Source: Palsa-504 sp963847965 | GTDB taxonomy: Bacteria; Actinomycetota; Actinomycetes; Streptosporangiales; Streptosporangiaceae | Direction of reading: 5' to 3' | Length of the DNA stretch: 64,000 nucleotides | NCBI GenBank assembly: GCA_963847965.1 | Contig: CAWKCG010000001.1 | Coordinates: forward strand, 1 to 64,000 | In this document: positions 33,942-42,336 of the stretch, one piece after another | Numbering within the stretch: position 1 is the first letter of the stretch | Layout of the letters: every line of letters begins with the position of its first letter | The notes under the pieces: model-generated | Seen by the model: the letters and a program-made list of their open reading frames with translations, nothing else | Database searches by the model: none | What the model was told of the DNA's origin: nothing | Program-made: the position numbers and the translations under genes

Positions 33942-34963
33942 CCCGGCACCTCCCCGTTCTCATAGAGCAGGCACCTGACCTGCCTGCCGTCCAGTGCGTA
34001 CACCGGGACCGCGGTGGTGCGGCAGCGCTCCATCACCTGCGGGCAGCGCGGCGCGAACCGGCAGCCGCCGGGCGGGTTCGCCAGGTTCGGCGGGCTGCCG
34101 GGAATCCCGGTCAGCGGCACCCGCGGGCCGTGGATGGACGGGAAGGCCTCCATCAGGCCTACGGTGTACGGGTGCAGCGGCCGCTCGAACATCCGCCGGG
34201 TGCTGCCGGACTCGGTCACCTGCCCGGCATACATCACCATCAGCCGGTCGGTGAAGTGCCGGACCAGCGACATGTCGTGCGTCACGAAGATCACCGCGAA
34301 GCCGAGCTGCTCCTGCAGTTCCTTGATCTGCACCATCATCGACCGCTGCGCGACCACGTCCAGCGCCGAGGTGGGCTCGTCCATGATCACCAGATCCGGG
34401 GTGAACAGCATGGCCATCGCGATCATCGACCGCTGGCGCATCCCGCCGGACAGCTGGTGCGGATAGCTGCGCAGGTGAACCGGGTCGATGCCGACCATCT
34501 TCAGCGCCTCGGCCGAGCGCTTCGCGATCTCCTGCTTCGAGGTCACGCCGTGCGCCCGCATGGCGTCGGCGAACTGCGCCGCGATGGACAGGACCGGGTT
34601 GAGCGCGTTCATCGCGCTCTGCATCACCACGGACATGTCCCGCCATCGCACCGTGGTCAGCTGCTTGTCGGTCAGCCCGACCAGATTCTTACCCCTGAAG
34701 ATCACCGTGCCGCCGGCGATGCCAGCCGGCGGGGCCAGCAGCTGGGCGATGGCGAACAGGAGGGTGGACTTGCCGCAGCCAGACTCGCCGACGATCCCGA
34801 CGAACTCGCCGGGCGCTACGTCGAAGCTCACGTCCTGCACGGCGCGGACTGTGCCCCGCTCCATGACGTAGTCCACCGACAGGCCGCTGACCTCGAGGAT
34901 CGCGCCGGGGCGCCGCCCGCCAGGCGAGCTTTGCGGCTGTTCGTCACTGAGCAGGCTGGACAC
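33938..34963 (-). CDS. Oligopeptide/oligosaccharide ABC transporter ATP-binding protein (DppD/OppD type)
   Basis: 341 residues from GTG 34963, overlapping the permease end by 20 bases. GESGCGKST, LSGGMRQRSMIAMAM and LVIMDEPTSALD are present, with the C-terminal CRFAPRCPQVMERC cluster. Partner of the DppF-type ATPase, with ATGA coupling. Confidence 0.85.
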   Translation of the reverse strand: MSSLLSDEQPQSSPGGRRPGAILEVSGLSVDYVMERGTVRAVQDVSFDVAPGEFVGIVGESGCGKSTLLFAIAQLLAPPAGIAGGTVIFRGKNLVGLTDKQLTTVRWRDMSVVMQSAMNALNPVLSIAAQFADAMRAHGVTSKQEIAKRSAEALKMVGIDPVHLRSYPHQLSGGMRQRSMIAMAMLFTPDLVIMDEPTSALDVVAQRSMMVQIKELQEQLGFAVIFVTHDMSLVRHFTDRLMVMYAGQVTESGSTRRMFERPLHPYTVGLMEAFPSIHGPRVPLTGIPGSPPNLANPPGGCRFAPRCPQVMERCRTTAVPVYALDGRQVRCLLYENGEVPG

Positions 34964-35936
34964 GCTTCCCCCGCATGCTCCGGACCGGCCGCAGGGCCGG
35001 GTTACCGATCTCGTCGAACGCGTAGTTGAGGAGTGCGAAGGCAGCGCCCAGGGCGACGATGCACAGCCCGGGCACGATGATCCAGAGCGTCTGGCCGGTC
35101 TGGAACGCCTCATTGTTCTCGGCCCAGTAGAGCATGGTGCCCCAGCTGATCACGTTGGGATCGCCTAGGCCGATGAACTGCAGGCCAGAGGAGAACAGCA
35201 CCGCGTAGAGGGCGTTCGTCAGGAAGCTGGCGACCAGCAGCGAGGTCATCGTCGGGATGATCTCCACCACGACGATGTACAGCCGGCGCTCGCCGCGTAC
35301 CCGCGCTGCCTCCAGGAAGTCTCGGTTGCGCAACGACAAGGCCTGCGCTCGCAGCTGCCTGGCCGTGTACGACCACCCGGTCGCGGTGATGACGACGATC
35401 ATGACCAGCGTCCCGGCCCCGCCGACGCCTAGGTATCGGCTGATCACGATGAGGAGCGGGAACAGCGGGATGACCAGCAGCACGTCGGTGATCAGGTTGA
35501 GCCCGCTGTCCCACAGGCCGCCGAGATAGGCGGCGGCCACTCCGATCAGCATCGCGATGACGGTGGCGCCGACGCCGACGCCGAACGCTATCTCAAGGAC
35601 CGGCCGGGCGCCGTAGATGACCTGGGCGAACATGTCTTGGCCCAGAGCGGTAGTGCCGAGCAGGTGATGCGCGGACGGACCGAGCTTGGGCGGGTAGATC
35701 TCTGCCGTGGGGTCGTCGTGGGCAATGACTCCCGGGAACAGCGCCACCAGGGTGAAGATCAGGAGCAGCACCGCCCCAGTCGTGGCCTTGCGGTTGGCGG
35801 TTATCGCGCGGGCCATCCGGCGCAGCGATCGGGCTCCGGTAACCCCTGCGCCAGGCGTCGGCAGCCCTCCGGCAGGAGCGAGGACCTGTGGGCCGCCTGC
35901 ACCCGGCCCGCCTCCTAGTGCTTGCGGTATCGCCAT
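34944..35936 (-). CDS. ABC transporter permease (DppC type)
   Basis: 330 residues with about six membrane helices. The conserved N-terminal ATTGAVLLLIFTLVALF helix is followed by PPKLGPSAHHLLGTTALGQDMFAQVIYGAR, the DppC hallmark. The EAA loop for ATPase contact is near RNRDFLEAARVRGERR. Confidence 0.85.
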   Translation of the reverse strand: MAIPQALGGGPGAGGPQVLAPAGGLPTPGAGVTGARSLRRMARAITANRKATTGAVLLLIFTLVALFPGVIAHDDPTAEIYPPKLGPSAHHLLGTTALGQDMFAQVIYGARPVLEIAFGVGVGATVIAMLIGVAAAYLGGLWDSGLNLITDVLLVIPLFPLLIVISRYLGVGGAGTLVMIVVITATGWSYTARQLRAQALSLRNRDFLEAARVRGERRLYIVVVEIIPTMTSLLVASFLTNALYAVLFSSGLQFIGLGDPNVISWGTMLYWAENNEAFQTGQTLWIIVPGLCIVALGAAFALLNYAFDEIGNPALRPVRSMRGKRVQPAQ

Positions 35937-35938
35937 GG

Positions 35939-36925
35939 CTAGCTCGCCTCCCTGGTGCGCGGGTCGAGGATCGCGGTAGCGATGTCGGAGAGCAGGATCG
36001 CAACCAGCACGGTCACCGTGATCAGCAGGAACAGCGCCTGCATGAGCGGGTAGTCATCGTTGTTCACCGCGTCGAGCAGCAGGTAGCCGACGCCCTGATA
36101 ATTGAACACGTACTCGATGAGGATCGCGCCGCCGACCACGAATCCCAGCGACATGGCGAACCCGGTAACGTTCGGCAAGATGGCGTTGCGCGCCGCATAG
36201 GACAGCATGATGCGGCGCCCGGGCAGGCCCTTTGCCCTGGCCATCCGCACGTAGTCCTCGGCCAGCGTCGTGAGCATGTTGTTGCGCATGGTCAGGACCC
36301 AGGTACCGATGGTCGTGACCAGCAGCGTGAAGGCGGGCAGGATCGCGTGCTGCAGGACATTGCCGATGAACGTCAAGTTGAATGCGGGCGTGAGCGTGAA
36401 GTCGTAGGTGAAGAAGTACGGGAGCCAGTGCAGCGTCACGCCGAAGATCAGGATGACGACCAGGCCCAGCCAGAAATAGGGCACCACGGTCATGATCACG
36501 AACACCGGCGGCAGGATGCTGTCCACCCGTCCGCCGTGACGCCAGCCGGCCACGATGCCGATCCAGGTGCCGAGGATAAAGGCCAGGACGGTCGTTACCC
36601 CCACCAGTCCGAGGGTCCACGGGATGGCGTCAAGGACCATGTGCGCGACGGAGTTGCCCGGTTGCGTGGTCAGCGACTCACCGAATCTGCCGGTGGCCAT
36701 GTCGCCCAGGTACGTGACGTACTGCGATACCAGGCTCTGGTGAGTGTTGAGGCCGAACTGGGCCTCCATGACCTTCAGCGCTCCGGGACTGAGCGCGCCT
36801 CTGTGCCCCGCGATCGCCGCCAGCGCAGGGTTGCCCGGCATCAGCCGGGGCAGCGCGAAGTTGAGCGTGACCGCTGCCCACAAGGTCACCGCGAAGAAGC
36901 CAAGCCGACGCAGTATGAACCTCAT
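35939..36925 (-). CDS. ABC transporter permease (DppB type)
   Basis: 328 residues. DppB pattern: RFILRRLGFFAVTLWAAV first helix, LPRLMPGNPALA, and DYVRMARAKGLPGRRIM as EAA loop. Two bases separate it from the DppC-type gene. Confidence 0.85.
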   Translation of the reverse strand: MRFILRRLGFFAVTLWAAVTLNFALPRLMPGNPALAAIAGHRGALSPGALKVMEAQFGLNTHQSLVSQYVTYLGDMATGRFGESLTTQPGNSVAHMVLDAIPWTLGLVGVTTVLAFILGTWIGIVAGWRHGGRVDSILPPVFVIMTVVPYFWLGLVVILIFGVTLHWLPYFFTYDFTLTPAFNLTFIGNVLQHAILPAFTLLVTTIGTWVLTMRNNMLTTLAEDYVRMARAKGLPGRRIMLSYAARNAILPNVTGFAMSLGFVVGGAILIEYVFNYQGVGYLLLDAVNNDDYPLMQALFLLITVTVLVAILLSDIATAILDPRTREAS

Positions 36926-37051
36926 GCTGACCTCCGCGAGCTCATGCGATCGTTCTCCTTAACGCTCGCTCACCGGCCTGTTGACCGCAAGGTCTGGCGT
37001 CTGGCTTACCTGGCTGGGCGGCCCGGTAGGCGGGCCGCCCAGCCAGCGGTG

Positions 37052-38725
37052 CTAGCTCGTGGGAGCCAGGTGCAGCAGCAGAATGCCCCAGTCCGGGTAG
37101 TTGTACGCGGCCGGCTGTGCGTACGGGTTGGACGGCGTGGGCCACCCGGTGAAGGTGCCGGTGTCGTACTGGAACCAGTCGACCTCCTCGGTGACCGGGA
37201 TGACCGGCACGTCGGCCAGCATGACCTTCTCCAGCTCATCGACGATCTGGTGCTGCATGGCGGTGCTGGTGGTCGCCGGGTACTCGTTGATCAGCGCGTC
37301 GGTGGCCGGGTTGCTGTAGCGCTCGAAGTTGGACCCGGCCGGCGTGCCGATCGGCGCCGAGTTAGCGGAATAGAGCCACTGCCGTAGTTCGAAGTACGGC
37401 GTGGGTCCGCCGGTCTCGGCGTCGTACCCGAGGTCGAACTTGCCGGTGTAGATGTCGCTCTCATACGACGTGGCGTTGAGGTTCTCCGGCGTCACCTGGA
37501 TGCCGATCGCCTTGAGGTCACCCACTATGACTGACACCGCAGCCACCCAGTCGGAGAACCCGCCGTTGTTGACGAGGTTGAAGGACAGCGGCTGGCCGGA
37601 CGGCGTGGTGAAGATGCCGTTCGAGCCGCGCCGGAATCCGGCGTGTTCCAGGATGGATATCGCCTTGCTCGGGTCGTAGCTGTACCCATACGTTGCCGCC
37701 TGCGCGGTGTCCTGCCAGCTGGAGAACGTCGGGGTGACGATCCCGGTCTGGTTAGAGGCCGGCTCGTAACCGTACTCGCCGATCGTGGAGGCCTGCTGCC
37801 TGTTGATCGCGTAGGCCATGGCCTGCCTGACCGCGAGGTTCTTCAGGATCGGGTTGGTCAGGTTGATGAACATGGTCACGTTGGCCACCGGCGGGAACCA
37901 GTAATGGTAGTTCGGGCTCTTGGACAGGTAGAAGCTCTGGATGCTGGGGATGAACTGGCTGCCCCACTGCGCCTGGCCGCTCGCCAGGTAGGTATTGGCC
38001 GTGTCGTTGCTCAGGAAGGCGGGGTAATTGACCGTGCCGATCTTCGGCTCGCCTGGCTGCCAGTAGTGCGGGTTGGCCACGTACTTGATGTTCTGTGGCG
38101 TGCAGTCATTGCTCCCGGTGGTGTACGCGCCGGTGCCGACCGGGTTCTTGTCCGGGTAGTTCACCGGGTTACCGACCTTTGACCAGATCTTCTGGTCGAC
38201 GATGCCGATCTGATCCGCGATGTAATAGAAGTAGGTCACGGCCGGGGTCTTGAAGGTAAATACCACCTGGTTCGACCCGGACAGCGCGACGCCGGACAGC
38301 ACCGACCAGACCGAGTTGAGGTCCAGGGTCGGGTACTTCTTCAGCATGTCGAACGTGAAGAGGACGTCGGCTGGCGTCAGCGGGTCGCCGTTGGTGAACT
38401 TGACCCCGGATCGGATCGTGAACGTCAGTGTCCGGTTGCCGTTGCTCCACGCCCAGGCGGTGGCCAGCCACGGCGTCGCCTTGGCGTTCTGCAGCGTGTT
38501 GACGAACACGAGCGGCTCGTACACCGGGCCGAGGGAGTAACTGATGTAAGTCAGGTTGAACGGGTTAAAGTCACACGTCCAGGTGGCGCCGCTCTCGTTG
38601 TCGATGGTCAGCACGCCGGATGGCCCGGATGCCTTCGATGTGGTAGGTGCCGAGCTGCTGCTGCTGCACGCGGTCGCCAGCAAGGCGACTGCCAGCGCGG
38701 CCACGATTGCTTTCGGGGGTCTCAT
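37052..38725 (-). CDS. ABC transporter substrate-binding lipoprotein (family 5, DppA/OppA type)
   Basis: 557 residues from ATG 38725. The lipoprotein signal is MRPPKAIVAALAVALLATAC with the lipidated Cys in LATACS and a Ser-rich linker. The body has SBP-bac-5 features: LATAWAWSNGNRTLTFTIR, VKFTNGDPLTPADVLFTF, and YWFPPVANVTMFINLT in the hinge. Sugar-binding members of this cluster exist, and the surrounding GH4, GH9 and kinase genes point to an oligosaccharide rather than a peptide. A ribosome site (AAGGG) precedes the start. It lies 126 bases ahead of the permease genes. Confidence 0.85.
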   Translation of the reverse strand: MRPPKAIVAALAVALLATACSSSSSAPTTSKASGPSGVLTIDNESGATWTCDFNPFNLTYISYSLGPVYEPLVFVNTLQNAKATPWLATAWAWSNGNRTLTFTIRSGVKFTNGDPLTPADVLFTFDMLKKYPTLDLNSVWSVLSGVALSGSNQVVFTFKTPAVTYFYYIADQIGIVDQKIWSKVGNPVNYPDKNPVGTGAYTTGSNDCTPQNIKYVANPHYWQPGEPKIGTVNYPAFLSNDTANTYLASGQAQWGSQFIPSIQSFYLSKSPNYHYWFPPVANVTMFINLTNPILKNLAVRQAMAYAINRQQASTIGEYGYEPASNQTGIVTPTFSSWQDTAQAATYGYSYDPSKAISILEHAGFRRGSNGIFTTPSGQPLSFNLVNNGGFSDWVAAVSVIVGDLKAIGIQVTPENLNATSYESDIYTGKFDLGYDAETGGPTPYFELRQWLYSANSAPIGTPAGSNFERYSNPATDALINEYPATTSTAMQHQIVDELEKVMLADVPVIPVTEEVDWFQYDTGTFTGWPTPSNPYAQPAAYNYPDWGILLLHLAPTS

Positions 38726-38736
38726 GTTCTCGCCCT

Positions 38737-38907
38737 TCACGGATGAGTCCTGCGCGGGGCGCGGTCTGGCTGGCCCGCCCGGCGCAACGGCAGGGATGAT
38801 GGGGGCCGTCGGCGGGCCGACGGCGTTGCGGCGGCACGATCGCACACTGCTGCAGCGACCTTGGTGCCGCCGTAATCGAGGCCGAGCACGACCGCGGATT
38901 GGCTCAT
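38737..38907 (-). pseudogene. Remnant of a ROK-family sugar kinase (N-terminus only)
   Basis: A 56-codon frame with an excellent ribosome site (GGAGGAAG) before ATG 38907. Its first ~22 residues, ending in VVLGLDYGGTKVAAAV, are the ATP-binding N-terminus of a ROK glucokinase. After that the sequence becomes Arg/Pro-rich and unrelated, stopping 11 bases before the binding-protein start. It looks like a kinase gene that lost its body by deletion, leaving the operon's first initiation site as a leader. The intact paralog of the fold is the divergent ROK repressor. Confidence 0.65.
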
Positions 38908-38967
38908 TCACTTCCTCCGCAGGGAGCACACTCGCGTATTTGTCAAAAATTTGCTAGGGAATAATTT

Positions 38968-38986
38968 GTTAGGACAGTATCCTAAC
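38968..38986. promoter_or_regulatory. Palindromic operator, probably for the ROK repressor
   Basis: GTTAGGA-CAGTA-TCCTAAC is a perfect 7-base inverted repeat with 5-base spacer in the AT-rich gap between the leftward transport/hydrolase operon and the rightward ROK gene. An extra GCTAGG half-site lies at 38953-38958. A minus-strand TTGACA (38946-38941) nearby may be the -35 box of the transport operon. Confidence 0.65.
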
Positions 38987-39122
38987 TATCTGGCGTGGAC
39001 ACAAGAGGTGAACGTCTCTACGGGCCGAAGGTCCGCCTCGGCCCGACCGGGCACCGTCCGGTGGCCCGCCCGCGGCGCCGACCAACCGCCTGTTCGCGCG
39101 GTAGATGGGGAAGGAGGCGAGT

Positions 39123-40373
39123 GTGGCCCCCAGGGCACTCGCTGCCGAGCCCGGGTTGCAGCCGGCTCGGCCGCAGCTGCTGCGCGCCCTCAACGAGCAG
39201 TTGCTCTTGCAGCACATCCGCAACGTCGGGCCGTGTTCGCGCGCCGAGCTGGCCCGGCGGTCCGGGCTTTCCAAGCCAACGGTCTCACTGGCGCTGGCCA
39301 ATGTGGAGCGATCTGGGCTGGTCCGCGAAGCGGGGCAGCGGACCGGGGTGCCTGGCCGGTCCGCGGTGCTGTACGAGATCCGGCCCGACGCCGGCTACGT
39401 GCTCGGCCTCGACATCGGCCGGGACTATCTGCGCGGCGCCCTGGCCGACCTCACCGGCAGCGTTATCGCCCGGTCGTCCCAGCGAACCAGGGCGGCCAGT
39501 GCGACCGGTCGCGTTACCGAACTCATCGCCCTGGCCGACAGCCTGTGCCGTACCGCCGGGCTAACCCGAACCGACGTTACTCAGACGGTGATAGGCAGTC
39601 CTGGCGTTTACGATCAGCGGCGCAACGCGATCACGCTGGCTGGCGACCTGGCCGGCTTGGCCAAGCCGTACGTGCTCAAGCAGCTGCGGGCCGCCTTCGG
39701 CGACGCCCTGGTGCTCGAGAACGACGCGGACGCCGCCTGTCTGGCCGAGCGAGAACACGGGCACGGGCGCGACGTGGGCACGTTCGCGTTCGTCTGGATC
39801 GGCACCGGCATCGGGATGGGCCTGGTCATCAACGGGCAGCTGCACCGCGGGGTGCACGGGGCGGCAGGCGAGATCGCGTTCATGCCGATCGCGGGCGGGC
39901 ATGACACCGACCCGGACGACGCGAGGCGGCGCGGCCAGCTGGAGGCGGCCGGCTCGGCGGCCGCCGTGGTGCGCGCGGCCAGGCTGGCCAGGATGCGCGG
40001 CCCGCTGACCGCGCGCCGGGTATTCGAGGCGGCAGCAGCAGGCGACGCGCGGGCCGCCGAGATCGTGGCCGACGAGGCGGACCTGGTGGCCCGGGCCGTG
40101 TGCGCGATCATCACCGTCGTGGACCCGGAACTGGTGGTGCTCGGGGGAGGCATCGGCCAGGCGCCGGGTTTCGCCGACGCGGTCGCGGCGGCGCTGCCCC
40201 GGTTCGCCCCGGTCATGCCGGAGCTGCGGGTCAGTGCGCTCGGCACCGACGCGGTGGTGGACGGCTGCCTGGTATCAGGCGCTGAGCTGGCCTGGCAGCT
40301 ACTGACCGCCATGGTCTCCGCGACGCTGTCGCCCGATGGGTCGGCGCCCTCCCCCGAGCCCCGCTACGTCTGA
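39123..40373 (+). CDS. ROK family transcriptional repressor
   Basis: About 416 residues. An N-terminal winged helix-turn-helix (GPCSRAELARRSGLSKPTVSLALANVERSGLV) precedes a ROK sugar-kinase-like domain (VLGLDIGRDYLRGALADL, VIGSPGVYD, GTGIGMGLVINGQL, VVLGGGIGQ). The usual ROK zinc Cys cluster (CxCGxxGC) is absent. The start is set at GTG 39123 because AAGGAGG (39111-39117) lies 5 bases upstream; an ATG at 39105 has no such site. It probably represses the divergent sugar operon and releases on sugar binding. Confidence 0.8.
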   Translation: MAPRALAAEPGLQPARPQLLRALNEQLLLQHIRNVGPCSRAELARRSGLSKPTVSLALANVERSGLVREAGQRTGVPGRSAVLYEIRPDAGYVLGLDIGRDYLRGALADLTGSVIARSSQRTRAASATGRVTELIALADSLCRTAGLTRTDVTQTVIGSPGVYDQRRNAITLAGDLAGLAKPYVLKQLRAAFGDALVLENDADAACLAEREHGHGRDVGTFAFVWIGTGIGMGLVINGQLHRGVHGAAGEIAFMPIAGGHDTDPDDARRRGQLEAAGSAAAVVRAARLARMRGPLTARRVFEAAAAGDARAAEIVADEADLVARAVCAIITVVDPELVVLGGGIGQAPGFADAVAAALPRFAPVMPELRVSALGTDAVVDGCLVSGAELAWQLLTAMVSATLSPDGSAPSPEPRYV

Positions 40374-40383
40374 GGAGACTGCG

Positions 40384-42336
40384 ATGAGACGCGCATGGTC
40401 GACGATCCTGGTGGCGGCGGGCGTCACGCTGGGCACCGCCATCCCCGCTGTCACTGCCGTGGCGGCTCCGGCTAAGACGACGGCAGGGCCGCAGGTCCGC
40501 GTCAATCAGGTGGGGTACCCGTCCGGGGGCTCGAAGGTTGCCTACGTCATGCTGGCCAGGCCGGTGAGCTCGGTGAGCTTCGAGATCACGACCCCGTACG
40601 GCGTCGCGTACCGGGGCACGTCCTCCGACGACGTGGGGTCGTGGAACTCCGCCTACCGCGCGGTGTACCAGCTCACCTTCTCCGCCGTCCAGACTCCAGG
40701 CGTCTACCGGGTCAGGGTCACCTCGCCCGCCGCGGCGGTCTCCCCCTCGTTCGTCATCGGCAGCGGGCCGCAGCTGTACGGCCAGCTCGTGGACAACGCC
40801 GTGCAGTACTACACCTCCGAGCGCGACGGCCCGGGCACCGAGGCCAGCGTGCTGGACCGCCAGCCGGCCAACCTGACCGACGAGAAGGCCTACGTCTACG
40901 CCGACCCGAAGTACGACAGCAACGACAATCTGCTCGGCACGCTGAAGAAGGTCGGCGGCCCGGTGGACGTCTCAGGCGGCTGGTTCGACGCCGGCGGCGG
41001 CTACGAGAAGTTCGCCTACACCGCCAGCTACGCGGACGCGCTGATGCTCATCGCGGCGCGGGACAACCCGGGGACGTACCCGGCGCTGCTGCCGGAGGCG
41101 GATTTCGGCCTGCAGTGGATCACCAAGCTGTGGAACCCAGTGCAGAAGGTGATGTACATCCAGGTGGGCATCGGCAACGGCAGCGCGTCCACGAAGAAGT
41201 ACCCGAACGGCCAGATCCAGGGCGACTACAACTTCTGGTTCCTGCCTCAGGACGAAGACCAGATGAACGTGAGCCCCGGCGGCAACCCAGGGCCGACCGC
41301 GTACTACGTCAAGTACCGGCCGGTCTTCGAGGCGGCCCCGCCCGGTAAGCCGGTCAGCCCCGACCTGGCGGGCCGGTTCGCCGCCGACTTCGCCCTGGGC
41401 GCGCAGCTCGACGCGAGCACCGACCCGGCTTCGGCGGCGTCGCTGCTGGCGCTGGCCCGCGGCGTGTACGCAATGGCCAAGACCACCGACGTCGGGCAAA
41501 TCGTCACCACGTTCCCCTACGACTACTACCCGGGCACCGAGTGGAAGAGCGACATGCTCTGGGGAGCCGCCGAGATCGCCCTGGCCGACGAGGCGACCGG
41601 CGCCCCGGCCGCGCAGCTGAGCGCGGACCTGGCCACCGCGGCCCGCTGGGCCCGGGCCTACATCGCGCAGGGCCACCCGGCCGACGGCGACACGTTCAAC
41701 CTGTACGACAACGGTGCGGTCGCCGAGGGCGAGCTGCTGCGGGCCATGCAGCAGGCGTCGAGCCTCGGGCTGAGCCCGGTGATCGCGCCCGCCGAGCTGC
41801 TCAGCGACCTGGCCGCCCAGCTGCGTACCGGTGAGGACTGGGCCAAGGGCGACCCGTTCGCGCTCGGCACCCAGCTCGGCCCGTCCGACGCCACACCGCA
41901 CGCGTTCGGCCTGTTCATCACCGACGCGCTGTACCAGGAGTACGGCGGGTCGAGCCAGTTCTCCTCGTTCGCGCAGCAGCAGCTGAACTTCGCGCTCGGC
42001 GCCAACGCCTGGGGCAGTTCCTTCGTGGTCGGGGCGGGCACGGTGTTCCCGCACTGCATGCAGAGCGAGATCGCCAACGTGGCGGGCTCGCTGTCCGGCA
42101 GCGGTGACATCCAGCTGGGCGCCACCACCGACGGCCCGAGCAGCGCGAGTAACCTCGTCGGCCTGGGCACGGTTTCCGGGATGCGCGCGTGCAGCGCGGG
42201 CAACTTCGCGCCGTTCGACACGCCGACCGTAGGGTACGAGGACAACGTGGTGTCCTGGCCCACGGTCGAGCCCGCCGACGATTACACCGCCGCGTCCCTG
42301 CTGGCGTTCGCCCTCGGCGCGGCCGGCCTTGGCTGA
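40384..42336 (+). CDS. Secreted GH9 family glycoside hydrolase
   Basis: 650 residues from ATG 40384 (GAGGAG ahead). A cleavable signal of about 28 residues (AVTAVAAPA) is followed by the Ig-like N-terminal domain of GH9 enzymes (VRVNQVGYPSGGSKVAYV). The (alpha/alpha)6 catalytic domain contains SGGWFDAGGGYEKFAYTASY with the base Asp, and the catalytic Glu is in SWPTVEPADDYTAASLLAF near the C-terminus. It acts on beta-1,4-glucans or chitosan/chitin-like oligosaccharides. It follows the ROK gene by 10 bases and overlaps the kinase gene by 8. Its products plausibly feed the ABC importer. Confidence 0.85.
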   Translation: MRRAWSTILVAAGVTLGTAIPAVTAVAAPAKTTAGPQVRVNQVGYPSGGSKVAYVMLARPVSSVSFEITTPYGVAYRGTSSDDVGSWNSAYRAVYQLTFSAVQTPGVYRVRVTSPAAAVSPSFVIGSGPQLYGQLVDNAVQYYTSERDGPGTEASVLDRQPANLTDEKAYVYADPKYDSNDNLLGTLKKVGGPVDVSGGWFDAGGGYEKFAYTASYADALMLIAARDNPGTYPALLPEADFGLQWITKLWNPVQKVMYIQVGIGNGSASTKKYPNGQIQGDYNFWFLPQDEDQMNVSPGGNPGPTAYYVKYRPVFEAAPPGKPVSPDLAGRFAADFALGAQLDASTDPASAASLLALARGVYAMAKTTDVGQIVTTFPYDYYPGTEWKSDMLWGAAEIALADEATGAPAAQLSADLATAARWARAYIAQGHPADGDTFNLYDNGAVAEGELLRAMQQASSLGLSPVIAPAELLSDLAAQLRTGEDWAKGDPFALGTQLGPSDATPHAFGLFITDALYQEYGGSSQFSSFAQQQLNFALGANAWGSSFVVGAGTVFPHCMQSEIANVAGSLSGSGDIQLGATTDGPSSASNLVGLGTVSGMRACSAGNFAPFDTPTVGYEDNVVSWPTVEPADDYTAASLLAFALGAAGLG

